This document shows, in pieces, positions 28,405-37,495 of a DNA stretch of 64,000 nucleotides. The stretch is from Bradyrhizobium sp. CCBAU 53338. Its GTDB lineage: Bacteria > Pseudomonadota > Alphaproteobacteria > Rhizobiales > Xanthobacteraceae. The notes beneath the pieces were generated by a model, which did no database searches, was not told where the DNA came from, and saw nothing but the letters and a program-made list of their open reading frames with translations. Position 1 is the stretch's first letter; each line of letters starts with the position of its first letter. The stretch covers positions 620,001 to 684,000 of the forward strand of contig NZ_CP030048.1 in NCBI RefSeq assembly GCF_015291665.1, written 5' to 3'. The position numbers were made by a program, and so were the translations under genes.

Positions 28405-28815
28405 ATGCGCTTTGCGCGAGACGAGGGCGGAGCCACGGCGGTCGAATTCGCGATGATGCTACCGATCTTTCTGACGTTGATTTTCGGCATCGTGGTTTTC
28501 GGCTCCTATTTCGCGATGATCCACGGTGTTCAGCAGCTTGCGGCGGAAGCTGCCCGGACGTCCGTCGCGGGCCTCAGCGACACCGAACGCAACAGCCTCG
28601 CCCAGTCCTATGTCACGAGCAGCGTGACCGATTATCCGCTGCTCGATGCGACAAAAGTGAATGTCGTAGCGGCGCCGTCGATCTCTGATCCGAATGTCTA
28701 TGTCGTGACTGTCAGTTACGACGCCTCGTCCAGCTTCATATTCACGCTTCCGTTCGTTCCCGTGTTGTCGCCATCGATCTCACGATCGGCGGTCATCCCC
28801 TACGGAGGATTCTGA
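28405..28815 (+). CDS. TadE-like pilus assembly protein
   Basis: 136 residues. RDEGGATAVEFAMMLPIFLTLIFGIVVFGSYF is the TadE signature: a short basic N-terminus, a Glu at the fifth position of the pilin-like segment and one membrane helix, cleaved in this family by a TadV-type prepilin peptidase. The rest is a small extracytoplasmic domain. It directly precedes tadG (one base between stop and ATG). No other tad genes (cpaA-F, flp) are in the window, so the pair is an orphan unit. Confidence 0.88.
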   Translation: MRFARDEGGATAVEFAMMLPIFLTLIFGIVVFGSYFAMIHGVQQLAAEAARTSVAGLSDTERNSLAQSYVTSSVTDYPLLDATKVNVVAAPSISDPNVYVVTVSYDASSSFIFTLPFVPVLSPSISRSAVIPYGGF

Positions 28816-28816
28816 C

Positions 28817-30478
28817 ATGAGGGGCTCGTCGTCGTTTCGCCGCTTCATTTCAGACCGGTCGGGCAATTTCACCATCATGGGTGCGGGATTGATGACGCTG
28901 GTCATCGGCTGTACCGTCCTTGGCGTCGATGTCGGCTCCATCTTCGCGGACAAGCGGAAGGCGCAGAGCGCCGCGGACCTCGCCGCCATCGTCGCTGCCA
29001 GCAACCTGACCAATGCCTACAATGCAGCGTCGGCGACGGTCGTGAAGAACAACTACCCGGCCGACTCGCTGGTCGGCGTGGATATCGGCACCTATACGCC
29101 CGATTCGGCCACGGCGCCGCAAGCGCGCTTCGTGACACCCGCCGCGGGACCTGCCAACGCTGCGCGCGTCACGTTGAAGACGCAGACCCCACTCTATTTC
29201 GCGCGCTACATCACCGGCAGCAGCCGCTTCACGATCAACACCCAGGCGACGGCCTCGAGCACGGCCTTCGCCTCCTTCGCGATCGGGTCGCGCCTGGTCT
29301 CGCTCAACGGCGGTCTGCTGAACGCCATTCTCGGCGGCATGCTGGGGACCAACATTTCGCTGTCCGCGATGGACTACCAGTCGCTGATCAATGCAAGGAT
29401 CGATGCGTTCGATTTTCTCTCGGCCCTGGCGACCCGCGTAAATCTCACGGGCGTAACGTATAGCGACCTGCTGACGGGCAATGCGAGACTGCCTGACGTT
29501 GTCGCCGCGGCTTTGGCGGCACAGCAGGCGACCAACGGCCCGAGCTCGGCCACTACCACGCTGTCCATGATATCCCAGGCCGTCGCGAGCCTCTCGACCA
29601 GGATCAGTCTCGGCTCCGTGATCGATCTGGGACCCTATAATGGGATGATCACCGGCCAGAAGCCCAAGGTCGGCGTCAGCGTGTCGGTCTTCAGCCTGCT
29701 TTCCGCGGTGGCGGAAGTCGCGAACGGCACACACCAGATCACGGCTCCAGTCAATTTCGGGCGGCCTGGCATCGTCGCCGCCAGCCTCGTGGTGACGGTC
29801 GGCGAACGTCCCGTCGGCTCGAGCTGGGTCGCCGTCGGCACGCAAGGTGCAAGCGTCCACACCGCCCAGACGCGGATATTGCTCACGGTTCAGATCGGCG
29901 GCAGCGGCATCGTTCCCGCGATCAACCTGCCGCTTTATGTCGAAATCGCGCAAGGCACGGCCACGCTCAACGCCATTTCCTGCAATCATGCGAACATCAC
30001 GAACTCGACGGTGACGCTGGGCGTCACGCCGGGGCTGGTGGATGCCTGGATCGGCAATGTCTCGCTGGCTGACATGGCGAATTTCACGACCAAACCGAAT
30101 CCGCCTGCGGCCGTGCTTGTCAATGTCGGCGGGTTCAACGTCGCCGGTCGCGCCCACGCGGCGATCGGGAATACGTCGCCGACCTCGGTCGACTTCACCT
30201 ATGTCGATATTCAGTCGCAACTGGCGAAGACGGTCAGCACGCGCAATTTCACCTCCTCGCTGACATCGAGTTTGCTCGGCGATCTCTCGCTAAGTACCAG
30301 CGGCGTCGGCGTTCCGATCCCGGGCTTGACGTCGGCCGTCGCCGGAGCCCTGTCCGGATCGACCGGTTCGATCGATCAACTCGTCGCCTCCACCCTGTCG
30401 ACGCTCGGGGTCGGCGTAGGCCAGGCCGATGTATGGGTCTCGGGCGTTCGCTGCGACGGTGCGGTGCTGGTAAATTAG
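28817..30478 (+). CDS. TadG-like pilus assembly / exported protein
   Basis: 553 residues. The N-terminal SDRSGNFTIMGAGLMTLVIGCTVLGVDVGSIFADKRKAQSAADLAA is the Flp-pilus TadE/G-like membrane segment (PF13400) and following helix. About residues 50-550 are a large Ser/Thr/Gly/Val-rich exported region, much of it resembling DUF2134-type proteins, with no von Willebrand A motif visible, unlike many TadG proteins. Likely anchored in the inner membrane with the bulk in the periplasm, forming with TadE a pseudopilin pair. Operon with tadE. Confidence 0.85.
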   Translation: MRGSSSFRRFISDRSGNFTIMGAGLMTLVIGCTVLGVDVGSIFADKRKAQSAADLAAIVAASNLTNAYNAASATVVKNNYPADSLVGVDIGTYTPDSATAPQARFVTPAAGPANAARVTLKTQTPLYFARYITGSSRFTINTQATASSTAFASFAIGSRLVSLNGGLLNAILGGMLGTNISLSAMDYQSLINARIDAFDFLSALATRVNLTGVTYSDLLTGNARLPDVVAAALAAQQATNGPSSATTTLSMISQAVASLSTRISLGSVIDLGPYNGMITGQKPKVGVSVSVFSLLSAVAEVANGTHQITAPVNFGRPGIVAASLVVTVGERPVGSSWVAVGTQGASVHTAQTRILLTVQIGGSGIVPAINLPLYVEIAQGTATLNAISCNHANITNSTVTLGVTPGLVDAWIGNVSLADMANFTTKPNPPAAVLVNVGGFNVAGRAHAAIGNTSPTSVDFTYVDIQSQLAKTVSTRNFTSSLTSSLLGDLSLSTSGVGVPIPGLTSAVAGALSGSTGSIDQLVASTLSTLGVGVGQADVWVSGVRCDGAVLVN

Positions 30479-30565
30479 GCCGTGATGATAGCTCTTGCCC
30501 TCTGCGAGCGGGAATAAGGGCAGCGGTCTGACGATCCTGTGTGCGTGTCGCAAGCAGGAGATCAC

Positions 30566-30967
30566 ATGAACGTCCGATCCAATCCCGCCCGTCGGCGAAC
30601 CCCGGAACGCCTGGCGCTCGCGGCGATCGCCACGGCGCTTCTGTGCGTGGCCGGGCCAGCCGGTGCGACCGGAAACGCTGTGCGCGGCCAGGCGCTCTAC
30701 AAGGGCTGCGCAGACTGTCACTCGATCAACGAGAACGGCATCGGCCCGATGCACAAGGGCGTGGTCGGGCGCAAGGCGGGCAGCGTCGCGGGTTACGACT
30801 ACTCGCCCGATCTGAAGAACTCAGGCATCGTCTGGACCGAGGAAAACCTCGACAAATGGCTGACCGGGCCCCAGGCCATGGTGCCGGAGACGAAGATGTT
30901 CTTCGACGTGCCGGACGCGCAGGATCGCGCCGATATCATCGCGTATCTGAAAGAAAAGGCGCGGTAG
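30566..30967 (+). CDS. Secreted class I cytochrome c
   Basis: 133 residues from the ATG at 30566. Residues 13-36 (ERLALAAIATALLCVAGPAGA) form a Sec signal peptide. The heme c motif is C48-A-D-C51-H52. A likely axial Met lies in PETKMFF (Met111), as in short cytochromes c550/c552 with a PxTKM motif (GYDYSPDLKNSGIVWTEENLDKWL precedes it). The protein is a periplasmic electron carrier. Its donor and acceptor cannot be read from context; the cyo oxidase nearby uses quinol, not cytochrome c. Confidence 0.93.
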   Translation: MNVRSNPARRRTPERLALAAIATALLCVAGPAGATGNAVRGQALYKGCADCHSINENGIGPMHKGVVGRKAGSVAGYDYSPDLKNSGIVWTEENLDKWLTGPQAMVPETKMFFDVPDAQDRADIIAYLKEKAR

Positions 30968-30977
30968 CCGCCGCGCC

Positions 30978-32477
30978 TCAATCCGTGACGATCTTGACGC
31001 GGTCACGCACCTTCACCTGCGCGGTGCGATCGAGTCCGTTCAGCACGCGGAAGCGTTCGGCCGGATGATCGACGCCGGACATGCGGTGGGACAGCGATTC
31101 CACGGTGTCGCCGGGCTGCACGGTGATGACCTTGATGCGCAGCGGACGCGCGGCCTGGATCTCCTCGAGCGTCAGGCGGCGGAACGAATTGACGGTCTCG
31201 CGCGCATTGCGCTCGCTTTCGATCGACTTCTGCCGTGTGGCGAAGATGAAGCGATAGACGTCGCTGCCGAAGCGCAGCGCGTAGACCTTGAACTGCCACT
31301 GGTCGCCCTTGGCGGTGGCGGACGCAGCGGGAAAACCGTTGATGGTGATGTCCTCGGTGGACGCCTTATCGACTCCTTCCATCCAGCCGGAATTCAGGTA
31401 GTCGCCGAGCGATTGCTCGGCCGGCACGCGCACTACGTCGAAACGCATCGCCTGCGAGCCGCCGTCGCGCACGCCGATCACCGCCTGCGCAGTGTTGTCG
31501 AGCGTAAAATTATCCGGAGCCTGGAAGGTGAAGCCGAGCTTTGGATGCAGGAAACGCCGGCCGCGGACGAAGCCCTCACTGGGGTCCTCGCCATAGACGA
31601 TGTTGTCGATCGCGGCGAGATAGCTCTCGCGGTCGCGCTCGGCGCCTTCGGGCGCCGCATATTGCCGCGCGATGGTCTGCGCGTTCTGCACCCGTTCGGG
31701 CGTTGCCGGATGCGACGAGGTGAAATCCTGCGCGCGCGGATCGAGCGAGCCCTTGCCTGCCTTCAGCTCCGCATTGCGCTCCATCGCGGAAAGGAATCGG
31801 GCCGCACCATAGGGATCGAAATGGGCCCTGGCGGAGATACCGACGCCGATGCCATCAGCCTCGAACTCCTGATTGCGGGAGAAGCTCGCCATGGTGAGCT
31901 TGGTCTTGGCGAGCGCGAGCGCGGTGAGGTCGGGATCGTTGCTCATGTCGGTGACGACGCGCGTGACGATCGCGGCCTGGCGCGCCTGGTCCTCGCGCAT
32001 CGCAGCGTGCTTGGACAGCACATGCGCCATTTCGTGGCTCAGCACCGAGGACAATTCGGAGGTGTCGCTGGCCAGCGCCAGCAGCCCGCGCGTGACATAG
32101 AGCTGGCCATTCGGCAGCGCGAAGGCGTTCACAGCACCGGAATTGAGAATGGTGACCTTGTAGCCCTGGTCCGGACGATCGGACGCGGCGACGAGCCGGT
32201 CGACGGTCTTGCTGACGAGCGATTCGAGCCGGGGGTCGTCATAGGTGCCGCCATAGCTCGCCAGGATACGCTCATGCTCCTTTTCGGTCGCTGGCGTCTG
32301 AGCAACCGCCGGCTTCGGCTTGGGCATCGCCACGGTCGGCGGGGCTGCCGCTGTCTGGAACCGGCCCATATCGCCGCAACCGGCGAGACCCATACCCAGC
32401 AGCAGGCAAAGCGCGGCCGGCGCAGCCCGCAGGCGGCGGCCATCACCTCGTCCGTGCCGTTCTAGCACCCCATTCAC
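30978..32477 (-). CDS. M48 family metalloprotease, lipoprotein, with LysM-like C-terminus
   Basis: 499 residues. The N-terminus has LCLLLGMGLAGC, a lipobox with Cys34. The zinc protease motif HEMAHVLSKH lies near residues 145-154 and the third zinc ligand in NQEFEADGIG near 203, as in BepA/YfgC-type periplasmic M48 proteases. HPATPERVQNAQTIA is another M48 signature. The C-terminal about 55 residues (ITVQPGDTVESLSHRMSGVD, RVLNGLDRTAQVKVRDRVKIV) look like a LysM peptidoglycan-binding module. Probable role is quality control of outer-membrane proteins in the periplasm. Convergent with the cytochrome gene, 10 bases apart. Confidence 0.9.
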   Translation of the reverse strand: MNGVLERHGRGDGRRLRAAPAALCLLLGMGLAGCGDMGRFQTAAAPPTVAMPKPKPAVAQTPATEKEHERILASYGGTYDDPRLESLVSKTVDRLVAASDRPDQGYKVTILNSGAVNAFALPNGQLYVTRGLLALASDTSELSSVLSHEMAHVLSKHAAMREDQARQAAIVTRVVTDMSNDPDLTALALAKTKLTMASFSRNQEFEADGIGVGISARAHFDPYGAARFLSAMERNAELKAGKGSLDPRAQDFTSSHPATPERVQNAQTIARQYAAPEGAERDRESYLAAIDNIVYGEDPSEGFVRGRRFLHPKLGFTFQAPDNFTLDNTAQAVIGVRDGGSQAMRFDVVRVPAEQSLGDYLNSGWMEGVDKASTEDITINGFPAASATAKGDQWQFKVYALRFGSDVYRFIFATRQKSIESERNARETVNSFRRLTLEEIQAARPLRIKVITVQPGDTVESLSHRMSGVDHPAERFRVLNGLDRTAQVKVRDRVKIVTD

Positions 32478-32503
32478 GTCGCTTAACCCGTGCCTGGCCT
32501 TGC

Positions 32504-33274
32504 CTAAGGCCTTACCCCTGTCAGCTCGTTTGCACCCAGCAACTCGACCTGTCCCACCCGGAGCACATCGATACGCGGCCCCGTCGTCCCCTCAACCCAG
32601 CCCCGGACACGAATACGTCTATTTTCCAGGGACTTAAGCGTAATCCCGGCGTTTTGGAACGCTGGCAGCGTACGCTTTGAAATAGTCACCGCAAAGCCGT
32701 GTGTCCAGTTCCGTCCGAAGTTGAGGTAGGTCATTGCCCCAGCTTGCCGGACCGACAGGACTTTGCCCTCGACCACCATAAAGCGCCCGATCCCGGCCAA
32801 AATATCGTCCGGACTTTCCGCGTTTTTTATGGCCGACGGGTCAGCCCAGCTGCCCCTTTTTTGGCGCCGCGCCTCGGCCTCTGACGCCATCAGGGCGGCC
32901 GCGCAGTCCTTGTCCGCAACCTCGGCCGAGACGAGGGCGTCGCCCTGGCCAAGCAGCATGGCCTGCACGGACGTCTCGCTCTCGCCGATGAACAGCAGCG
33001 CACCCTGGCGGCCGTAGCGGTCGGGCGTGTCGTCGGTACCGCGCAGGATGACGTCGCGACCGACCAGCAGCGAGGTCAGCGCCTGCCTTGTCGTTGCTGT
33101 CGCCTCGATGCCGACAAGACGCACTTCGCGGCCGTCGTCGAGACGCACGCTGCGTGCATCGACTACGCCTGCCACGCGGCCTTCGCCCTGTGCCTCGAAC
33201 TGGCACGGCGTCGCAGACGCTGTACGACCCGCGATGAGAAGAAGTGCGACGATGAGGTGAATCCGTTGCGTCAC
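32504..33274 (-). CDS. Exported SNase-like (thermonuclease family) protein
   Basis: 256 residues from a GTG at 33274; the frame continues upstream but that part is repeat sequence. A signal peptide (RIHLIVALLLIAGRTASA) is followed by a staphylococcal nuclease-like fold: GEGRVAGVVDARSVRLDDGREVRLVGIEA, then DRYGRQGALLFIGE and GSWAD. Of the nuclease residues the DRYGR arginine is present, but the first catalytic Arg/Asp set looks incomplete, so nuclease activity is uncertain. The C-terminal half (MVVEGKVLSVRQAGAMTYLNFG, RIRVRGWVEG) is an OB-fold-like domain often found in this family. Periplasmic. Confidence 0.8.
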   Translation of the reverse strand: MTQRIHLIVALLLIAGRTASATPCQFEAQGEGRVAGVVDARSVRLDDGREVRLVGIEATATTRQALTSLLVGRDVILRGTDDTPDRYGRQGALLFIGESETSVQAMLLGQGDALVSAEVADKDCAAALMASEAEARRQKRGSWADPSAIKNAESPDDILAGIGRFMVVEGKVLSVRQAGAMTYLNFGRNWTHGFAVTISKRTLPAFQNAGITLKSLENRRIRVRGWVEGTTGPRIDVLRVGQVELLGANELTGVRP

Positions 33275-33608
33275 GTGACCCGGAGAGGTTGCGTTATGCT
33301 CTAGCTTTACCCCAAGTGTAGCTGGTCGCGAAGACGCTTCCTCACACTCCGTCATTGCGAGGCGCGAAGCGACGAAGAATCCCTCCGCGGAAAGACTCTG
33401 GATTGTTTCGCTGCGCGCGCAATGATGCGGAGATATTTCTCCGCACCTTACCATTCCGTTTTGCGGAAATCGCGGACAGAACATGCGGCCTCTTCGCGCC
33501 TGCGCTTGCTGCGCTGTTGCGCATGCGGCATGATTACGGGACTAGCGAATGCCAAGAGCAATAATCAAGCCGCCATCAGAGACAGGCGATCAAGGGAGAC
33601 CCCTTTCC
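33275..33608. other. Gene-free stretch between the nuclease and the binding protein gene
   Basis: 334 bases with no convincing gene. It contains the extragenic repeat at 33350-33424 and, further on, a GC-rich run. Promoters of both divergent genes must lie here, but I see no clear -35/-10 pair. Confidence 0.6.
33350..33424. repeat. Extragenic palindromic repeat element
   Basis: Begins CGTCATTGCGAGGCGCGAAGC and ends CGCGCGCAATG, inverted ends with an internal CCTCCGCGGA. Same family as the element at 40772, which shares CGTCATTGCGA..AAGCGA and CTCCGCGGA. Confidence 0.7.
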
Positions 33609-34814
33609 ATGAAGCATATTTTGTTGGGCATTTTTGCCGCCGCGTTTGCCCTCAGCGCGAGCGCTGCGCAGGCCCAGGACAAGCCTCCCCTCAAGATTGG
33701 CGGCATTCTCGACATGTCGAGCCTTTACGCCGACATCACCGGCCCCGGCAGCGAGACCGCGGCCAAGATGGCCGTGGAAGATTTCGGCGGGGAGGTGCTG
33801 GGTCGCAAGATCGAGGTGCTGGCGGCTGACCATCAAAACAAGGCCGACCTTGCCGCCAACATCGCCCGCGACATGCTCGATAATCAGGGCGTCGAGATGA
33901 TCTACGACGTCGCGGCCTCGGCAACCGCGCTTGCCGCCGGCGAGATCGCGAAGGCGCGAGGCAAGATCATCATGTTCAATGGCCCGGGCTCGATCCGTCT
34001 CTCCAACGAGGCGTGCGGTCCCTACACCATCCACTACGTCTTCGACACCTACGGCCAGGCCAATGTGACCGGCCTTGCCGCCGTGAAGTCGGGCCTCGAC
34101 ACCTGGTTCTTCCTCACCGCCGACTACGCCTTCGGCCAGGATCTGGAGAAGGACACCAGTGCCGTCGTCACCAAGACGGGCGGCAAGGTGCTCGGCAGCG
34201 TGCGCCATCCGCTCAACACGTCGGATTTCTCGTCGTTCCTGCTGCAGGCGCAGGCGTCAAAAGCCAAGGTGATCGGGCTCGCGAATGCCGGCGGTGATAC
34301 CGTCAACGCCATCAAGCAGTCGGCCGAGTTCGGTATCATGAAGGGCGGCCAGAAGGTCTCGCCACTGCTGGCCTTCGTCACCGACATCGATTCGATCGGG
34401 CTTGAGACCGCGCAGGGTCTGCTGCTGGCCGAGGCCTTTTATTGGGACATGAACGACGAGACGCGCGCCTTCTCGAAGCGCTTTCAGGAGCGCGTGAAGC
34501 GGCCGCCGACCTCGGCGCAGGCCGGCGTCTATTCCTCCGTCACGCATTATCTGAAGGCGGTGAAGGCGGCCGGCACAACCGATGCGGCTACGGTCATGAA
34601 GGTGATGAAGGAGACGCCGATTAACGATTTCTTCGCCAAGAACGGCAAGATCCGCGAGGACGGCCGCATGGTGCACGACATGTACCTGTTCGAGGTCAAG
34701 AAGCCGTCGGAGTCGAAGGGGCGCTGGGACGACTACAAGCTGCTCGCCACCGTGCCCGGCAACGAGGCGTTCCAGTCGCTGGAGCAGTCGCGCTGCCCGC
34801 TGGTGAAGAAGTGA
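33609..34814 (+). CDS. Branched-chain amino acid-type ABC transporter substrate-binding protein
   Basis: 401 residues from the ATG at 33609, which follows GGGAGACC. A signal peptide (HILLGIFAAAFALSASAAQAQ) precedes a Peripla_BP_6/LivK-like domain: IGGILDMSSLYADITGPGSETAAKMAVEDFGG, IYDVAASATALAAGEIAKARGKI and TWFFLTADYAFGQDLEKDTS. Many copies of this family in Bradyrhizobium import aromatic or CoA-activated acid precursors rather than amino acids. No permease or ATPase gene is adjacent, so it must use components from elsewhere. Downstream is a catabolic cluster on the same strand. Confidence 0.92.
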   Translation: MKHILLGIFAAAFALSASAAQAQDKPPLKIGGILDMSSLYADITGPGSETAAKMAVEDFGGEVLGRKIEVLAADHQNKADLAANIARDMLDNQGVEMIYDVAASATALAAGEIAKARGKIIMFNGPGSIRLSNEACGPYTIHYVFDTYGQANVTGLAAVKSGLDTWFFLTADYAFGQDLEKDTSAVVTKTGGKVLGSVRHPLNTSDFSSFLLQAQASKAKVIGLANAGGDTVNAIKQSAEFGIMKGGQKVSPLLAFVTDIDSIGLETAQGLLLAEAFYWDMNDETRAFSKRFQERVKRPPTSAQAGVYSSVTHYLKAVKAAGTTDAATVMKVMKETPINDFFAKNGKIREDGRMVHDMYLFEVKKPSESKGRWDDYKLLATVPGNEAFQSLEQSRCPLVKK

Positions 34815-34834
34815 CGGCGTGACGTAAGTCACGA

Positions 34835-34911
34835 CGTCATCCCGGGGCGCGAAGCGAACCCGGGATCTCGAGGTTCCGGGTTCGATGCCTTGCATCGCCC
34901 CGGAACGACGG
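34835..34911. repeat. Extragenic palindromic repeat element
   Basis: CGTCATCCCGGGGCGCG at the left and CGCCCCGGAACGACG at the right pair as inverted ends, with CCGGGTTCG near the centre. Same class as 56827 and 59730. Confidence 0.7.
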
Positions 34912-34939
34912 AGATGCAAAACAACAAGGGAGACGCCCC

Positions 34940-35728
34940 ATGAACGACATGGTTCTGCAGAAGCTCGAAGGCGGGCTGCTCACCATCACCATGAACCGCC
35001 CCGAGCGAAAGAACGCGCTCAACCCCGAGATGGTCGCAGGGTTAGTCGAGGCGGCGCGCCGCGCGGCTGATGATCCCGAGGTGCGGGCGGTGCTGTTCAA
35101 GGGCGCCGGCGGCTCGTTCTGCGTCGGCGGCGACGTCAAGTCGATGGCGGCCGGACGCGCGCCGCTGCCGTTCGAGGTGAAGATGGCGAACCTGCGCCGC
35201 GGCATGGAGGTCTCGCGCATCCTGCATCAGATGCCGAAACCCGTGGTGGCGCAGCTCGACGGCGCTGCGGCCGGTGCCGGCCTTTCGATGGCACTGTCGT
35301 GCGATCTCCGCATTGCCGGCGAATCCTGCAAGATCACGACAGCCTTTGCCAAGGTCGGATTCTCCGGCGATTACGGTGGCACCTATTTCCTGACTCAACT
35401 GCTCGGCAGTGCGCGGGCGCGCGAGCTTTATCTTACATCGCCGGTGCTGACCGCGAAGGAGGCGCATGCGATCGGCATGGTGACGAGGGTCGTGCCCGAC
35501 GCCGAGATCGATACAGCCGCGCATGAGCTGGCGCTGTCGCTGGCGCAAGGACCATCTATCGCGCTCGGCTACATCAAGCGCAACATCAACAACGCCGAGC
35601 ATCTGCCGCTGGAGGACTGCTTCGACGGCGAGGCGATCCACCACACCCGCTGCAGCGACACCGAGGATCACAAGGAGGCCGCCAAGGCCTTCGTCGAGAA
35701 GCGCAAGCCGGCCTTCAAAGGCGCATGA
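34940..35728 (+). CDS. Enoyl-CoA hydratase/isomerase family protein
   Basis: 262 residues, typical crotonase length. MNRPERKNALNPEMVAGL and AVLFKGAGGSFCVGGDVKSM near residue 60 form the oxyanion-hole region, and PVVAQLDGAAAGAGLSMALSCDLRIA follows with the second Gly. The catalytic pair of Glu residues of true hydratases is not clear, so isomerase or hydrolase activity is possible. A good GGGAGACGCC ribosome-binding site precedes. The stop overlaps the VOC start (ATGA), so the two are coupled. Confidence 0.92.
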   Translation: MNDMVLQKLEGGLLTITMNRPERKNALNPEMVAGLVEAARRAADDPEVRAVLFKGAGGSFCVGGDVKSMAAGRAPLPFEVKMANLRRGMEVSRILHQMPKPVVAQLDGAAAGAGLSMALSCDLRIAGESCKITTAFAKVGFSGDYGGTYFLTQLLGSARARELYLTSPVLTAKEAHAIGMVTRVVPDAEIDTAAHELALSLAQGPSIALGYIKRNINNAEHLPLEDCFDGEAIHHTRCSDTEDHKEAAKAFVEKRKPAFKGA

Positions 35729-36480
35729 CGGTGGCGCCCCATATGCGGCTGCGACAGATATGCCTGGTCGCGCCTCAGCTCGCGCCTGTCATCTCCGATA
35801 TCGCCGAGATCATGGGCCTTTCCGTCTGCTACCGCGACGGCAATGTCGCCAAATACGGCCTGGAGAACGCGCTGCTCCCGGTCGATACGATCCTTCTGGA
35901 GGTCGTCGCGCCGTTCAAGGACGGCACCACGGCCGGCCGCTTCATCGAGAAGACCGGCGGCCGCGGTGGCTACATGGCGATTTTCTGCTGCAACGATCCC
36001 GACGAGCGCGGCCGCAACGCCAACGCGCTGGGCGTGCGCACCGCCAACGTCATTGATCACGCGCCCTATCACGGCGTGCAGCTCCACCCGCGCGACTGCC
36101 GCGCCGCCTTCATCGAGTTCAATCACACCGAAGGCAGCGACGACATTCTAGGGCCGTACCCGCCGGCGGGACCGGACTGGCAGAAATACATCCGCAAGGA
36201 CGTGACGCAGGCGCTCACGGCCGTGGAGATGCAGAGCCCTGATCCGGTGGGGCTCGCGGAGCATTGGGGCAAGATCATCGGTGTTGCGCCGGGTGGCGAT
36301 GCCGAGCTGAAGCTGCCGAATGCGACCTTCCGCTTTGTGAAAGGGGCGAGCGAGATCATGAGCGCGCTGGAGTTTCGGGTGGCTGATGCCGCGAGTGTGT
36401 TGCATGCCGCGCGGGAGAAAGGACTTGCGGTAGCGGGCAACGAGTTCCTGCTCGGCGGTGTGACGTTTCGTGTGAGCTAA
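35725..36480 (+). CDS. VOC (glyoxalase-like) superfamily protein
   Basis: 251 residues, start overlapping the upstream hydratase stop. Two VOC half-modules are visible: RQICLVAPQLAPVISDIAEIMGLSVCYRD at residues 9-37 and AFIEFNHTEGSDDILGPYP at about 115, then a second half with VGLAEHWGKIIGVAP. Metal ligands His/Glu are plausible at VDTILLEVVAPF and FIEFNH. VOC enzymes include isomerases, epimerases and ring-cleavage dioxygenases; the reaction cannot be named. Coupled to an enoyl-CoA hydratase, so it probably acts on a CoA ester or its precursor. Confidence 0.75.
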   Translation: MTVAPHMRLRQICLVAPQLAPVISDIAEIMGLSVCYRDGNVAKYGLENALLPVDTILLEVVAPFKDGTTAGRFIEKTGGRGGYMAIFCCNDPDERGRNANALGVRTANVIDHAPYHGVQLHPRDCRAAFIEFNHTEGSDDILGPYPPAGPDWQKYIRKDVTQALTAVEMQSPDPVGLAEHWGKIIGVAPGGDAELKLPNATFRFVKGASEIMSALEFRVADAASVLHAAREKGLAVAGNEFLLGGVTFRVS

Positions 36481-36494
36481 CCTTGCCCGTTATC

Positions 36495-36621
36495 CGTCAT
36501 TGTGTCGTGTTCGCCTCTTCAGCGGGGCTCGAAGGGCGACGGCCACCAGCCGGGGCCGCTCATCCTTCGAGGCTCCCAGCACGGTGCTATGCACCGTACT
36601 GCTCGCACCTCAGGACGACGG
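36495..36621. repeat. Extragenic palindromic repeat element
   Basis: CGTCATTG at the left end and CAGGACGACGGG at the right, with an internal GCACGGTGctatGCACCGT hairpin near 36578-36598. It fills most of the 181 bases between the VOC gene and the convergent hydratase gene. Confidence 0.6.
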
Positions 36622-36661
36622 GCTGAGTTAGCCGCGAAGGAATGCGGCGCAGAGAGCGCAA

Positions 36662-37480
36662 TCACCGTCCCCTAAAATTCGCCACGCGCCGTTCTTCCGT
36701 GGCCTTCACGCCTTCCTTGAAATCCTCCGTCGCGCGCAGGCGGGTCTGCTCGGCAAGTTCGTGATTGGTCGCCGCCATCACGCGGTCGGCGAGGCCGGCG
36801 CGCATCGTGGCGCGGGTGGAGAGGAGGCCGAGCGGGGAGCATTCGGCGATCTCGCCAGCGAGCTTCATCGCGGCCGCTTTCACCTGGTCCTGCGGCACCA
36901 GCTCGTTGGCGAGGCCCCATTTATAGGCCTCTTCGCCGGTGACGCGGCGGCTGGTGTAGAACATCAGCTCGGCGTTGTTCTTGCCGATCAACTCGGGCAG
37001 CGTCGTGGTCAGGCCGAAGCCGGGATGGAACCCGAGTTTCGTGAAATTCGCGGAAAAGCGGGCTTCCGGGCAGGTGACGCGGAAATCCGCCGACACCGCA
37101 AGGCCCAATCCGCCGCCGATGGCCGCGCCCTGCACGGCGGCGACGATCGGCTTCTTGGCGCGGAAGATGCGCACGGCCTGGATGTAGAGATGATTGATCG
37201 GGCCGAGACTGTCGGCCGGATCGCCCTTGGCCTTTTTCTCCGCCTCTTGTGCTTCCTGCGCCTGTCGCGCGGGGTCACCGAAATTGGCGCCGGCGCAGAA
37301 GGCCTTGCCTTGCGCCGACAACACGGAGGCGCGGATCTCGATGTCGCGATCGAACTCGTCGAGCGCGTCCGCGATCTGGTTGATCAGCGAGATGTCGAAG
37401 AAGTTGAGCGGGGGACGGCGGATCTCGATGGAGCCGACGTGCCCGACCTTCTCGACGCCGATATCCTTGTAGGTGGTCAT
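36662..37480 (-). CDS. Enoyl-CoA hydratase/isomerase family protein
   Basis: 272 residues. EIRRPPLNFFDISLINQIADALDEFD and VLSAQGKAFCAGANFGDP give the crotonase N-terminal and oxyanion segments; AVQGAAIGGGLGLAVSADFRVTCPEARFSANFTKLGFHPGFG follows with the conserved second Gly. A Glu at EARFS is a candidate catalytic residue. Reverse-strand unit with the two acyl-CoA dehydrogenases upstream (16 bases to the next gene). Beta-oxidation-type step on a CoA ester; specific substrate unknown. Confidence 0.92.
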   Translation of the reverse strand: MTTYKDIGVEKVGHVGSIEIRRPPLNFFDISLINQIADALDEFDRDIEIRASVLSAQGKAFCAGANFGDPARQAQEAQEAEKKAKGDPADSLGPINHLYIQAVRIFRAKKPIVAAVQGAAIGGGLGLAVSADFRVTCPEARFSANFTKLGFHPGFGLTTTLPELIGKNNAELMFYTSRRVTGEEAYKWGLANELVPQDQVKAAAMKLAGEIAECSPLGLLSTRATMRAGLADRVMAATNHELAEQTRLRATEDFKEGVKATEERRVANFRGR

Positions 37481-37495
37481 GATGTCCTCGAAGCG

